Source: Mycoemilia scoparia
Lineage: Eukaryota > Kickxellomycota > Kickxellomycetes > Kickxellales > Kickxellaceae
Reading direction: 5' to 3'
DNA length: 62,137 nucleotides
Assembly: GCA_027575805.1 (NCBI GenBank)
Contig: JANBPU010000097.1
Location: 1 to 62,137 of the forward strand
The stretch's first letter is position 1; the number at the start of each line of letters is the position of its first letter. Positions 33,671-43,638 of the stretch are shown here, one piece after another. Both the position numbers and the translations under genes were made by a program. The notes beneath the pieces are model-generated. The model was not told the origin of the DNA, ran no database searches, and worked only from the letters and a program-made list of their open reading frames with translations.

Positions 33671-33922
33671 CTAGAGAACGAAAGATTGAAATCTCATATA
33701 CCGTTAAACCCAAATATGAATTTACAAAGCAGCCTCCGTACAGGTCTCTACTCTGTAGGCTTGTCTGTTAACAAACCACCAAAAAATGGGGGTTGAATAA
33801 ATCTATGCACAACACAAAGGTAAGAAAAATAATATATAACATTTTCCATATTTAAATAATATTCTTTTTCAAATAACCAACATAAACACAAACTTTTGCT
33901 CGTTTTTTCTGTGCGTATAGAT

Positions 33923-34026
33923 ATGGGCAATAATTTTTGAAGGGTGCATGTTGATAGGCGCAATCACAGCCAAATGTATGTCCAGTTTTACTAGTAAACT
34001 TACACCCTTCAAAAATTATTACCCAG
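33923..34026. mobile_element. MITE-like element, family 1 (mixed arms)
   Basis: Short left arm (CATGTTGATA), core GGCGCAATCACAGCCAAATG, and long right arm (TATGTCCAGTTTTACTAGTA), bounded by ATGGGCAATAATTTTTGAAG and CCTTCAAAAATTATTACCC. It combines arms otherwise seen in different subtypes and abuts the next copy directly. Confidence 0.82.
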
Positions 34027-34116
34027 ATGGGTGGTTATTTTTGAAGGGCTATAGAGTCACTCATTTGGCTGTGATTGCCCCTATCAACATGCACCCTTCA
34101 AAAATTATTATCCATA
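34027..34116. mobile_element. MITE-like element, family 1 (short form); left border of cassette A
   Basis: ATGGGTGGTTATTTTTGAAG, CTATAGAGTCACTC arm, core ATTTGGCTGTGATTGCCCC, TATCAACATG arm, and CACCCTTCAAAAATTATTATCC. It matches the copy at 48915-49003 closely when one is reverse-complemented. It was therefore duplicated together with the adjacent cassette. Confidence 0.85.
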
Positions 34117-35376
34117 TGTGCTCATAGTTTTATATGCACTTTAATCGTGTCATTTTATCATCGCTTTGCAATTTAAGTGGCATCTGTAAATGCAGTAGCC
34201 TTAGCAGCAAATGGGCATCAAGTTGACTGCCTCCTAAAAAATGCTATTCACCAACTAAACATATAACTCATTTTGTGGCTGCGATTTGGTAGGATCATGA
34301 TGCTTATATGTCAAATGATGCATCCATAGTAAATTATATAATAATGCTCTATGTAGCACTATTAGAAGTCATTATAAGGTTCAGTTGGAAAATGACACTT
34401 GTTGAGTCTCAAACCTGAAATAATGAAGAAATTGAATTTGGAGTCAAAATAAGCAATTGGGTTTAGTCAACATTTTAAAAAGTGCTGCACAATGTGGGTA
34501 TCCAAGATGTGTCAATTTTACATTTAATATTTTCCTAATGGGCCATTGATATATTAAAAATTGATAGTGGACATGACATATTTTTACTATTCACGATATC
34601 ATTTTTGCCATCATCAAAAAGTACCAGTATTGCACCACTGCCATCAAAGTAGATCAAAAGATATGTGGAGGCATCAATATTTTTTCATTGCTATCAGCTA
34701 ACTCATGTGCACATGCAAGTTTGCTTCGCAAGTATAAAATAGGGGGGTTAAAACCCCTATAAACCTATAGACACATCAATTATTCTATTTCTTCTATAAT
34801 CTCCTAAACATCTTGCACAGCAAAAAATATGACGACGGAGTAAAAACATGTTGGGTTTATTTCACGGAGAGGAATTGGAATCCTATTACATTGACAGACT
34901 TGAAATCGATGATGAAAACAAGTTCATACAAGAAATTCCTGAAATTATCAAGGAAAGCTCCATTGTAAGTGTATAAATTTTCAGAGCTATATACACTATA
35001 TAGACATATTTTTTATGTAGATACAGACAATCATGTTGGTATTAATTAATATTTTCATCATTATTGTTCTTTTTTAATGCATTATAGTATTTGGCAAAAT
35101 TTAATTATGGTTCTGTCAATACAAACCAGATATTAAAAAATGTAGGGTATTCTCTGGAAAGCTCGAAGCCCTTTATTCTGGTAATTGTATACTCCGAAAA
35201 GCACACAAATCTTTTGAAAATCCAAGTCACACTTTTTGACTTGAACCTGTAAAGTACCAATTTTGGCTGAGGATTTATCTATAAATTACTTGGAATTTAT
35301 AGCTCTGTGATTCAAATTGTCATGAATTACTTTGTATTCATGCCAAAACAAGCATTACAAAGACACAAAGTATAAT
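34117..35376. repeat. Cassette A: unit repeated in inverted orientation at 48016-48914
   Basis: From GTGCTCATAGTTTTATATGC to CATTACAAAGACACAAAGTA, the unit matches the reverse complement of 48016-48914, except for 341 bp missing there. It contains the orphan gene 34848-35252 and about 730 bp upstream of it. It has a family 1 MITE at each end. Confidence 0.85.
34848..35252 (+). CDS. Orphan two-exon protein, 93 aa
   Basis: Exon 1 is 34848-34964 (39 codons, MLGLFHGEELESYYIDRLEI...) ending at GTAAGT. Exon 2 is 35088-35252 (54 codons plus stop) after TTATAG, in phase 0. The frame stays open across both and ends FDLNL. The product is small and acidic at first, with a beta-prone second half (KPFILVIVYSEKHTNLLKIQVTLF). 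No signal peptide is seen and I recognise no family. A TATAAAATAG box lies at about 34734, 110 bp before the ATG. The gene is the only coding content of a MITE-bordered unit whose second copy is internally deleted. Confidence 0.5.
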
Positions 35377-35493
35377 ATGGGTAATAATTTTTGAAGAGTG
35401 AAAGTTCACTAGTAAAACTAGACATCTATTTGGCTTTGATAGCCCCTATAATCAGTAGTCACCAAAATTTACCCTTCAAAAATAATCACCCAT
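35377..35493. mobile_element. MITE-like element, family 1; right border of cassette A
   Basis: ATGGGTAATAATTTTTGAAG, ACTAGTAAAACTAGACATC arm, core TTTGGCTTTGATAGCCCCTA, GTCACCAAAATT arm, ACCCTTCAAAAATAATCACCC. The counterpart in cassette B (47897-48015) is rearranged. Confidence 0.82.
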
Positions 35494-36268
35494 TCATGCA
35501 CAAATCATCAATTTAAATTTGTTTTTGACTTTTTTTGAAAAAAAACTTGATATTGCTATTCTAACTCTTTGTTAGAATGTCCAAATTGCATCTTTATGTT
35601 GGAAATGTCAGCACACATCTTGGGAATGGCCACCAAAGGTAATCTAATTAAAGCACTTTTGCTCGAATTTGTAATTGCTTTAGCCTATAAATCACATTAA
35701 AATGTTTTGGAATGTCAGGCAATGATTCGCTTGCTGCATCATTCATCCGCTGTGATATTTAATATTAGATGTTTTAGCAATGGAATATTGTATCTAATGA
35801 ATTGGTGCTTAACTAGGCAGTTTATCTTTGTTTATTGTAGATTTTGGTAGCAATGTAGTTTTCTTCTATATTTTGATTGCGACATGTTTATTGTAGGAAT
35901 GGGATGTCAGTTGCCGCTCTTTAATCCAATATTCAGACAATACTATAGTTTAAGCCCAAGCAATTTATTTTTGGTGTAATTAATGCAAGTATTCCTAAAA
36001 ATTGCTTTGGCAGCACACTCAGATAAAATATTGTGTATCTTTCTATAAATATCGAGAGAAAAGTACTTCTGCTTAAAAACAACATAATGTTTTTTACAGC
36101 AAACTGATTTTAACCGTTTATATTATTTGATTGGTATATGATGAAAAATATAGAATATGATTGTATCCTCTAAAAATTTATAGGAGCAATTTAACATGGG
36201 GTTTTTAAACTTTCCTCCATTAAGAAACCATAATATGTGAGATACAATTATGGATCTCCTGAAAAGGG
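35494..36268. other. Intergenic region upstream of the U3 gene
   Basis: AT-rich, no supported ORF. It presumably carries the upstream promoter elements of the U3 snoRNA gene. Confidence 0.4.
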
Positions 36269-36276
36269 TATAAATA
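36269..36276 (+). promoter_or_regulatory. TATA box of the U3 snoRNA gene
   Basis: TATAAATA about 40 bp upstream of the inferred U3 5' end. This is a spacing expected for a small nuclear RNA promoter. Confidence 0.6.
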
Positions 36277-36309
36277 CGAGCAGCAGAGGGCCTGACCTAG
36301 TTTTCCATT

Positions 36310-36540
36310 ATCGACTGTACTTTACAGGATCATGTATACAGTACATTTCTAGTCTTTGTTTCCGAACTTAGACACACAAACTAGGCTGGCCGATGAGCAG
36401 CAGTGCGCGGACCGTAAAGGGAAGTGTGGGTGTTGTAGCGAGCTCTTTGGAGCAAAGCAACAGCATTCGTTGATGATCTTGCGCCCAGCACTCCTTTGGG
36501 AATGTTGCGGTGCGAGGTCCGACGCACAATCTGACAGCCT
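36310..36540 (+). ncRNA. U3 small nucleolar RNA
   Basis: Box C/D snoRNA that guides early pre-18S rRNA processing in the SSU processome. The 5' end TCGACTGTACTTTACAGGAT aligns with the human and yeast 5' domain (GAC-U-UACUU...AGGAUCAU). The ACTGTA/TACAGT pair forms the 5' stem. A box C'-like GATGAG lies near 36391. GCGGACC near 36401 pairs with GGTCCGAC near 36517. Box C TTGATGATCTTG lies at about 36469-36481, and box D is in AATCTGACAGCC at 36529-36539. The length of about 231 nt fits the family. No intron is seen, unlike yeast U3. Box A keeps GGATCAT, but the usual TTCTATAG reads GTATACAG. The ends are estimates. Confidence 0.85.
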
Positions 36541-36849
36541 AGTTTCCTCCTCCTTATTAAAAGAAAAAAATTACCAAACTATATGACTACAAACGTCTGA
36601 CATTTAATTATATCGTAATCACTACCATTTTTTTGGCAGCATCTCATTCTATTATATATGACAATTGAATTGAATCTTTTGAAGTTAAGAATCTGACACG
36701 AGAATAGAGTTAAAACAATTAATACCAATTTTTTGAATCTTAATAATGCTTATTATTAGTTGGTATAAAAATGCAAAAGGCGATTTTTCAACAATTAATG
36801 CAGCTGAAAAATCCAAGCTATGTGAATTTATCAAAAGATTTTTGTAAAA
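36541..36849. other. Spacer between U3 and tRNA-Val
   Basis: AT-rich, no feature recognised apart from the T4 terminator of the tRNA at its right edge. Confidence 0.5.
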
Positions 36850-36922
36850 TGCTTCCGCCCGGGATCGAACCGGGGACCTTTCGCGTGTAAGGCGAACGTG
36901 ATAACCACTACACTACAAAAGC
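36850..36922 (-). tRNA. tRNA-Val (TAC)
   Basis: Cloverleaf on the minus strand. Acceptor GCUUUUG pairs with CGGAAGC (two G-U). Anticodon stem UUCGC/GCGAA with loop CUUACAC gives UAC. T-arm is CCCGG-UUCGAUC-CCGGG. Discriminator A. A TTTT run follows within 10 bases downstream. No intron. Confidence 0.93.
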
Positions 36923-37154
36923 ACGTGACAATTATTAAATTTAATTATATATAAATCAAGCAATATTTATTGTTAGGTCAATTGATTTTACCAAGCATTA
37001 TTGTTAAGCATACATACTACGAAAATTGTTTCCAAGGTCCAATTAAAATATAATATTCAATATTTTACATTTACCCAAAAAGAACTCTTTCTAATTATCC
37101 ATCATTAGTAAGAATTGATTATTAAAATAATCCAAACATTATTACTTTTATTAA

Positions 37155-38279
37155 CTAACCTAATAAATCCTCAAAAGCCATCTTCATATCATTAGCAACC
37201 AACGAACTATCCACCATTTCCAAAGCCTTCATTAAGGAATCAAAAACAATGGAATTTCCCAAATAATTAAGATGAATACCATCAGTAAAGAAATTGTCTA
37301 ATCCCGGGTCATTACCATCTTGGTCCTTTTCTTGACCATAAAGGTTTTGGGAAGCCATTGTAATCTTGCTCCATAAATCTATAGTAGGTAAATTCAAGCT
37401 TTTACCAAGATCAATCAGGGCATCAGAATATTCCTTGACTACGTTGTTAAATCGATTTGGAGTTTTCCCTAATTCGGCTCGGTGTTTAGCAAATTGTTTA
37501 TCGTTGACTGGAGGAGGTCCGATTAGTATTATTTTTGTGTCGGGGGAGTAGTATGGAGAGTCTTGGTTTTTGATTAGGTCAACCATTTTGATTATGTTAA
37601 AAACATAGTGTTTTACTACGACTGACCTGCCGCCAGGTTTGGAGGGATCTACTTTTGCGTCGTTGGTACCAAAGAATATAATTAGGGCCTCGATTAGTTT
37701 GGTAGTCTTTGTTTTTGCATCATTAGCTTGGCGTTGTTGGGCCTGCGCTTGGTCTTGAATGTCAATCTGCTGATGTTGTTTATCTACTACATTACGGAAT
37801 CTATGTTTGCCTGTTGGCAAGATCTTTTTGAGGATCTTTTCGGCTTGATCAGTGTTGCATCCAGAATATCCTCGGTTTACTACATCTAGCTTTCTTCGAT
37901 ATATGTCAGCCAACCTGGCTCCAAATCCGCCCAGTTCGTATTTCCATGAATTTTCAACTAGTGAATCGCCAAACAATATAATTGTGCCTTGTTGATGTAG
38001 CTCTTGATCTTGTATTTCTGATGAATCCAACACTCTTTGCTGCTCCTTTTGGTCTTTTTTGTTGTTGTTGTTATCTTTAGGGCTCACATTTGATGTTTCT
38101 GCTTTAATTGGCGGTACTATCAAAGGTGCATTTATCTTATTGAAAAAACTAATCCGAGGTCGATACCCCTCATTCACAGGCTTCAACTTCCTTGATGTTC
38201 TAAAGTCCCTAATAAAGACCAATACAAATGTCACGCCTAGTATCCACAAAATAACTGACGAAGTAGGTATATATCCCAT
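37155..38279 (-). CDS. Membrane-anchored SGNH/GDSL esterase (IAH1-like)
   Basis: 374 aa, single exon. An N-terminal hydrophobic anchor (VILWILGVTFVLVFI, residues about 9-23) and a Gln/Lys-rich stalk precede an SGNH hydrolase domain. Block I is LFGDSLVE with the nucleophile Ser106. Block II is GGFGARLADIYRRKLDVVNRG, with the catalytic-fold Gly. Block III is FFGTNDA (Asn). Block V is DGIHLN with Asp333 and His336. The order and spacing match isoamyl-acetate-hydrolysing esterase IAH1 relatives, although the anchor and an inserted Gln-rich segment near 175 make it longer (yeast IAH1 is about 240 aa). Substrate is unproven. The domain probably faces a lumen or the outside. Confidence 0.87.
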   Translation of the reverse strand: MGYIPTSSVILWILGVTFVLVFIRDFRTSRKLKPVNEGYRPRISFFNKINAPLIVPPIKAETSNVSPKDNNNNKKDQKEQQRVLDSSEIQDQELHQQGTIILFGDSLVENSWKYELGGFGARLADIYRRKLDVVNRGYSGCNTDQAEKILKKILPTGKHRFRNVVDKQHQQIDIQDQAQAQQRQANDAKTKTTKLIEALIIFFGTNDAKVDPSKPGGRSVVVKHYVFNIIKMVDLIKNQDSPYYSPDTKIILIGPPPVNDKQFAKHRAELGKTPNRFNNVVKEYSDALIDLGKSLNLPTIDLWSKITMASQNLYGQEKDQDGNDPGLDNFFTDGIHLNYLGNSIVFDSLMKALEMVDSSLVANDMKMAFEDLLG

Positions 38280-38847
38280 TTGTAACTTTGCTTTTTCGAA
38301 AATGAACTTATAAAAAGACTTGTAGATAGAACAACTATAAAGAGGCGAGAGTTGGAATTCTGAATAATAGCTTCAGTCATGCAAATCTTGAATTAGGTAC
38401 TTTTGCCATAATAATGGTAACAGCATGGCATATAATCCCTAAACCACTATCAATATTTATTGGTGTTTTTTAAAAGCGTAGACTTTGTTTGGAACTGACT
38501 ACCAACTTTTGTGTACATGTGTTTCATATCAACAATCGCCATGCTGGATCCAAAACTAATAAATAGTAAAAACTCTTTTCTGGTCATTCTACATCAAGTG
38601 GGCTCCACTAAACACACTTTGTGTAGTGGTCCACATGGCCCTTCCACTTACATAAGCAAGGCTACCTTTATCATTGTTATTCTTTTTTATAAATTAACAA
38701 CGATAGTAATAATATTTAAAATAAATGATAGCTAGGCAACAATAAAAAAGCAAAAAGTACTAAAAAGTGCAAATTCTCAAATTTAAACTGCTTTGAAAAA
38801 ACCAAATCAAGAAATAAAAACACCTGCCGAACCAATGACTATTATTG
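38280..38847. other. Intergenic region
   Basis: Between two minus-strand genes. AT-rich; the short frame 38511-38735 on the plus strand has no coding features. Confidence 0.45.
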
Positions 38848-39888
38848 TTAATAATTGTTGTAATAATCGGGAACACCAAGCTTATACACATTAACTCTTG
38901 AAAACACCGAAAAGAATATAACCAACACAATCACGATCCACACAAAACTAGGAGCCGTCCAATCCAAATTCCTAATAAACTGGAAATGCACCGCAACCAA
39001 GGCATTCAACCACGAAAGCGCCAAAGTAAGGTACCCAACAATCCTGTGTAAATGGAAGGCAGGAATCGAATGAGGACGAAGTGGCTCAATCCACAAGAAC
39101 GAAGCAGCCATCAGTAGCTGGAAAATAATCAGCCCAAATACAGTAACGCCCAAGCTCGAATGGAGCGATTTGATGTGGTCATCATTTTCTGACCTCTTTA
39201 TGAAATAGATGGTTAGAATGCCGCCAATCCCTGCCAAAGAAGCAAATGTCAAAAAGAAGATATGTAAGTACCGGTATTTGTATCGATTGCGTGATAGTTG
39301 GGGATAGGTTGTGCCTTGTAATCCAACAACTCCGTTTGTTGTCAAAACCAGATATACGCCCATCAGTATTGGATGCAGGATGAATGGTGAAAACCCTAGC
39401 TGGCCTACCACCAGGAGCAAGAGAATTGCAAATAGGGCTGTGGATAGCTGAACGGCTGATTTTGCGATTTTTTCTCTAAATTCTCGTAAAGAATCAACAT
39501 GGCCAATCTCTAACCCTCCTCCCTCTTCGTTGTTAGGGCCTCCCTCTTCACCATTACCAAAAGTATTGTTTTGTCTGGGTGGGAAAAAGGCTTCGGGGTT
39601 TTCAATTATTCTTCCTTGTACGCCATAATAGACATCTTCCGTCTCTAACTCGTGTCTCTGGGTAGGAGAATTCAAGTCGTCATCGTCTTCGTTGTCACCA
39701 TCTTCTTCAATATTGTCTTTAATAGAACTTCTTTTTGGCTGTGAGGCAGAAGTGTTTGTAGATATCTGGGCGGCACCAGCATTTCCACTCTCTTCGACAT
39801 CAATCAAAAGGGCCCGACGCTCATCTGAATGGCCTTTTCTACTATCTTTTGCTTTTCCGCTACCACTGGCACCACTCTTGGTTGACAT
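38848..39888 (-). CDS. Cytochrome b561 domain protein
   Basis: 346 aa. About 125 acidic, disordered N-terminal residues precede six hydrophobic segments, of which the core four form a b561 fold. Candidate haem-ligand His lie in FILHPILMG, YRYLHIFFLTFASL, HIKSLHSSLGV and FHLHRIVGYLTL. That is one per core helix, as in transmembrane ascorbate- or ferric-reducing cytochromes b561. The sequence HSSLG and the GxxxF/Q helix after it are typical. It probably carries electrons across an endomembrane. No dopamine-beta-monooxygenase (DOMON) domain is attached. Confidence 0.83.
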   Translation of the reverse strand: MSTKSGASGSGKAKDSRKGHSDERRALLIDVEESGNAGAAQISTNTSASQPKRSSIKDNIEEDGDNEDDDDLNSPTQRHELETEDVYYGVQGRIIENPEAFFPPRQNNTFGNGEEGGPNNEEGGGLEIGHVDSLREFREKIAKSAVQLSTALFAILLLLVVGQLGFSPFILHPILMGVYLVLTTNGVVGLQGTTYPQLSRNRYKYRYLHIFFLTFASLAGIGGILTIYFIKRSENDDHIKSLHSSLGVTVFGLIIFQLLMAASFLWIEPLRPHSIPAFHLHRIVGYLTLALSWLNALVAVHFQFIRNLDWTAPSFVWIVIVLVIFFSVFSRVNVYKLGVPDYYNNY

Positions 39889-41876
39889 AGTTTATCGTAG
39901 CACTTTTTCCTTACTAAAATATGGTTTATCTGCGTATGTTAGTTTTGGCTATTTTATAGAATACAAGATGTACAGTGTCATTAAAGATAAACTATAAGTA
40001 TAGAAAAGGTAGAGAAGAGAAGAAAAGTAAGAGTTAAAGGCCCAACAACATTCAAATCTATAAAGTAAGGGGCATGCACACATCCACAAATATAGGGGTA
40101 GCCAGAATAACTAAACTAGCTCTGTTTTATCTTTTTTTCACTCAGCTCAGTAAATATGATAATATTGTATCATATATATTATTCTTGGCGAAGCCACTGC
40201 TCCTACTACCACAAAAACACAGATATCATAATCATCGGCAAGAATCAGCAACACTGGCATGCTTTCTAACTGGACTAAATGAGTGGATGAATCTATTTCA
40301 AATGTAAGGCAAGGGGCAGCAAAGGATAATATCATAAGACACTTTGCAATCACATAGTAATTGTACCACTTTGCTACTTTGGTGGATGTAGTCTGGCGAG
40401 CTATCTGCATAAAGTGGCGTCATATGGCTGCCAATGGTCTTTGATGCATGTGATGATAGGATATTCGTACATTTACAATTATCAATTTCAGCTTATTGAG
40501 TGCGAGATTCGGAATATCATTGTAGCACTTGTGATATTCAGAATTTTTGGGTTGAGAATTGTAATGATAAGCTATTTGTTATTATTTGAACTGGTTGTTT
40601 GAAATATGGGTGATTATTTTTGAAGGGTGAAAAGGTTTACTAGTAAAACTGGACATCCATTTGGTTGTGATTCCCCCTATAAATATTCACCCTTCAAAAA
40701 TTATGATCCATATATCAAACTAAACCAACTAACTCATTGGTTTGGCTTGCAATGCAACTCGATTCTAGTTAAGATAAAAGATAGATTCCTTTATAATGGA
40801 TTCATAGTCGTTTTGGCATGAGCTGGTTGATACATTCATATACCAACATAAATGTTTTAAACCATGGCAAAAAGTGAATAACCATGCTTGTGCGTGTAGA
40901 TTTCCCACACATTTAGCTCACCATTATCCCCAAAATAACATCACTATAATATAAAATCTCATCGTCCCTTTTTTTAGAAAAATTCTAAATTCACAATTCG
41001 TTTATTAAAACATGCAAAAGTGAGTTGGGGAATGACGGATAAACTAAACTTCACAGATTTAATTATATATTGAAATTTTATCAAGCAGTCGCAAGACTAC
41101 AAACCACACTACTGAAAGAATAACCTACTACACTTTGTAATCCAGGTATTAAATCACTGAAACTATAAACATTAATATTATAATAATAGGTTTTGCAATG
41201 GGCCTTGATGGACTAAGCTGATAGGACCTGACAAGAAAAAAGAAGGAAAGAGGAAGGGGAAGCAAGGTAAGATGGTAGGTGCGGATAAAAAAAACTTGAG
41301 AGAGAGAAGAAATTGCCGATAGATGATGATGATGATGGTAACCCATAACAAAAAGATCAAAACTCTACCCAAACTTTTGGTGGGCTATGCGACCAGATAG
41401 TGGATTGGGTTCCTAAACTAGTTTGGCTCAGTTGTTGTGGCTTCTGTCGTCCTCATTAATATTATTACAGCTAGTAATATCGCTATTATCACAAATAATA
41501 ATAGCACTAACAGTGATATTATTATTGTTTAAACACCTTTATTTAATATACCAAACAATTCTAAATCAATGTTGTAGTTGCTTAAAACACCGATCGGTTT
41601 GCGTCTAGATATATTGGATGAGGCTTTAGAGAATCCACACAAAATAGGTTATTGTCAAAAATAGAGTTAAAGGATTAAAAGCTTTATTGAGGATCAGTAT
41701 TTTTAATTTTTGCGCATATACGTTGTTCATCTGCCCTCTGTTTGTTTCAATTTACTAGATGGTTATTATTATTATTATTATTATTGATTATCGAAAAGAA
41801 AGGAGTGCATATTAACCACGGATTTGATTGACCCCTCGCCATCAGCATCATCATATTCACACTTGGATACACAAAA
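39889..41876. other. 2-kb intergenic region with one MITE
   Basis: Divergent promoter region between the b561 and hydrolase genes. Holds the MITE at 40616-40711 and ATT triplets near 41763-41786. Open frames at 40147-40410, 40627-40821 and 41149-41372 lack domains; one of them reads into the MITE. Confidence 0.45.
40616..40711. mobile_element. MITE-like element, family 1
   Basis: ATGGGTGATTATTTTTGAAG, ACTAGTAAAACTGGACATCC arm, core ATTTGGTTGTGATTCCCCC, short TATAAATATT arm, and CACCCTTCAAAAATTATGATCC followed by AT. Another long/short arm mixture. Confidence 0.82.
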
Positions 41877-43421
41877 ATGATAGATCAATTGAAAGGATTC
41901 ATATCACAATTTACCAAACCAGCTAGCACTAATAATAGCGAAATCAAAAAACCAGGTTCTGAAACCACCGCCACCACCACATCTGTCAGCAGTAGTAGTA
42001 GTAGCTCAGAAGTATCGATATTTGCTCAATCCTGGGATTATGTCCGATCTGCATATTTACAAACCAGCGACAAAAAGGCCGAACAAGCCGAACGGAAATT
42101 ATTGTCTAGAGTTGAATGTCTCAAAGGATTAGATGAAAACAACAGTGATACTAGCAGCAATAGCAGGGGCAGTGTGGATGGAATAGTGGCGACTCTGGGA
42201 GATGTGGATATTGGAGATGGCCGATATATCCACACGCTCTATTTAGAGAAACTAACTCCCAACAACAATAGCAATCCTAAAAAGTATTGTCAAGTACAAA
42301 AGACTCAGCAAAAAGGCAATACAGCCCAGCTAATCACAACAGCAGACACCCAAAACCAAGAATCTGGATCTGGACCATCATCTTCTGACAATGGTGGAAT
42401 CCGCAATTTGGTCATAACCCATGGATATGCAAACGGTCTCGGAAACTTCTACCGCAACTATGACGCACTCAGCAGCCACCTCACAAACTGGCGAATATTT
42501 GCCATAGACTGGCTAGGAATGGGCAGAAGTTCTCGGCCCCCCTTCCTCCCCATGGATGAACCGACCGAACAACAACGTATAACCGAATCTGAAAATTTCT
42601 TTGTTGAATCACTTGAGGATTGGAGAAAACGCATGGGACTAGAAAAAATGACTCTCCTTGGCCACAGTCTAGGCGGCTACCTATGTGCAGTATACTCGCT
42701 GCGATATCCCCAACGGGTCGATAAATTAATCATGGTGTCTCCAGCTGGTATTCCAGAGCCAGACTATGCGCTGCTTGAAAGAATAAAGCAAGGAAAATTC
42801 AAAACTCCACAGCAACAAAAAGACGACGAAGAAGCCGAAAGACTTAGCCAAAACCCCAATGATAAGCCCAATAACCGCCAGGCCGAATACGATATTAACA
42901 AAGAAACCAAAGGAATTCCACATACTCGTCGCTTAGTATTGTCTACGGTCATGTACTTGTGGGATAAAAATTATTCGCCTCAATCGGTGGTCCGTGTCTG
43001 TGGACCGTTTGGTATCAATGTTGTTAACAAGTTTGTTAGTCGCTTTACTTGGCTAGATCACTATAACCAGGCCGATTTGGCAAATTACATGTATCATATT
43101 GCGGCTTTGCGGGGTAGTGGTGAATATGCCATTGGTACCCTATTTATGCCGGGCCTTTTTGCTCGTAGCCCACTTATTCGAAGATTCGGTGACCTCAAAG
43201 TTCCTACAACTTTTATGTATGGTGCCCATGATTGGATGGATTATAAGGCCGGCCAAGAAGCTCGCAGATCAATGTCTCCGGATATTCAAACTAAATTGTT
43301 TAGGGTTCCTAATGCTGGACATAATATTCATATGGAGAATCCCGGAGAATTCAATAGGATTGTTATTAATGAACTGAAAGATAAGAAAGAAGATGCTTCT
43401 TTGGAATCATCATTGTCCTAG
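41877..43421 (+). CDS. Alpha/beta hydrolase, ABHD4/ABHD5-Cld1-like
   Basis: 514 aa, no intron. A Ser-rich N-terminal region is followed by an alpha/beta-hydrolase domain from about 175. The oxyanion segment is VITHGYANGLGNFYRNYDAL, with FAIDWLGMGRSSRP after it. The nucleophile elbow is GHSLGGY with Ser264, the acid is Asp452 in GAHDWMD, and His482 is in NAGHNIHMENPGEFN. The WLGMGRSSRP and SPAGIPEP segments are typical of the ABHD4/5 and yeast Cld1/Ict1 group, which act on phospholipids or as lipid-droplet co-factors. The group's HX4D acyltransferase motif reads H-N-I-H-M-E here. A charged insert lies around 310-340. Confidence 0.87.
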   Translation: MIDQLKGFISQFTKPASTNNSEIKKPGSETTATTTSVSSSSSSSEVSIFAQSWDYVRSAYLQTSDKKAEQAERKLLSRVECLKGLDENNSDTSSNSRGSVDGIVATLGDVDIGDGRYIHTLYLEKLTPNNNSNPKKYCQVQKTQQKGNTAQLITTADTQNQESGSGPSSSDNGGIRNLVITHGYANGLGNFYRNYDALSSHLTNWRIFAIDWLGMGRSSRPPFLPMDEPTEQQRITESENFFVESLEDWRKRMGLEKMTLLGHSLGGYLCAVYSLRYPQRVDKLIMVSPAGIPEPDYALLERIKQGKFKTPQQQKDDEEAERLSQNPNDKPNNRQAEYDINKETKGIPHTRRLVLSTVMYLWDKNYSPQSVVRVCGPFGINVVNKFVSRFTWLDHYNQADLANYMYHIAALRGSGEYAIGTLFMPGLFARSPLIRRFGDLKVPTTFMYGAHDWMDYKAGQEARRSMSPDIQTKLFRVPNAGHNIHMENPGEFNRIVINELKDKKEDASLESSLS

Positions 43422-43519
43422 TGCGTGTGTGTGTGCGTGTGTGTGTGTGTTTACCAACGTATATGTCTTTGAAATTATTATAATATATATTATAAATAAA
43501 TCAACACTACAAATACAAC

Positions 43520-43638
43520 ATGTGGATTATAATTTTTGAAGCGTGAATGTTTACTAGTAAAACTGGATATTCATTTGGCTGCGATTGCACCTATAATCGT
43601 TGATCACCAAAAGGTACTCTTCAAAAATTACTACCCAT
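43520..43638. mobile_element. MITE-like element, family 1
   Basis: TGTGGATTATAATTTTTGAAG, ACTAGTAAAACTGGATATTC arm, core TTTGGCTGCGATTGCACCTA, GATCACCAAAAGGT arm, ACTCTTCAAAAATTACTACCC. It begins 98 bp after the hydrolase stop codon. Confidence 0.82.

Noticed and set aside
36356..36586. 76-codon frame inside the U3 region
   Set aside because: The conserved RNA boxes and pairing explain the sequence better; a shadow of the snoRNA gene.
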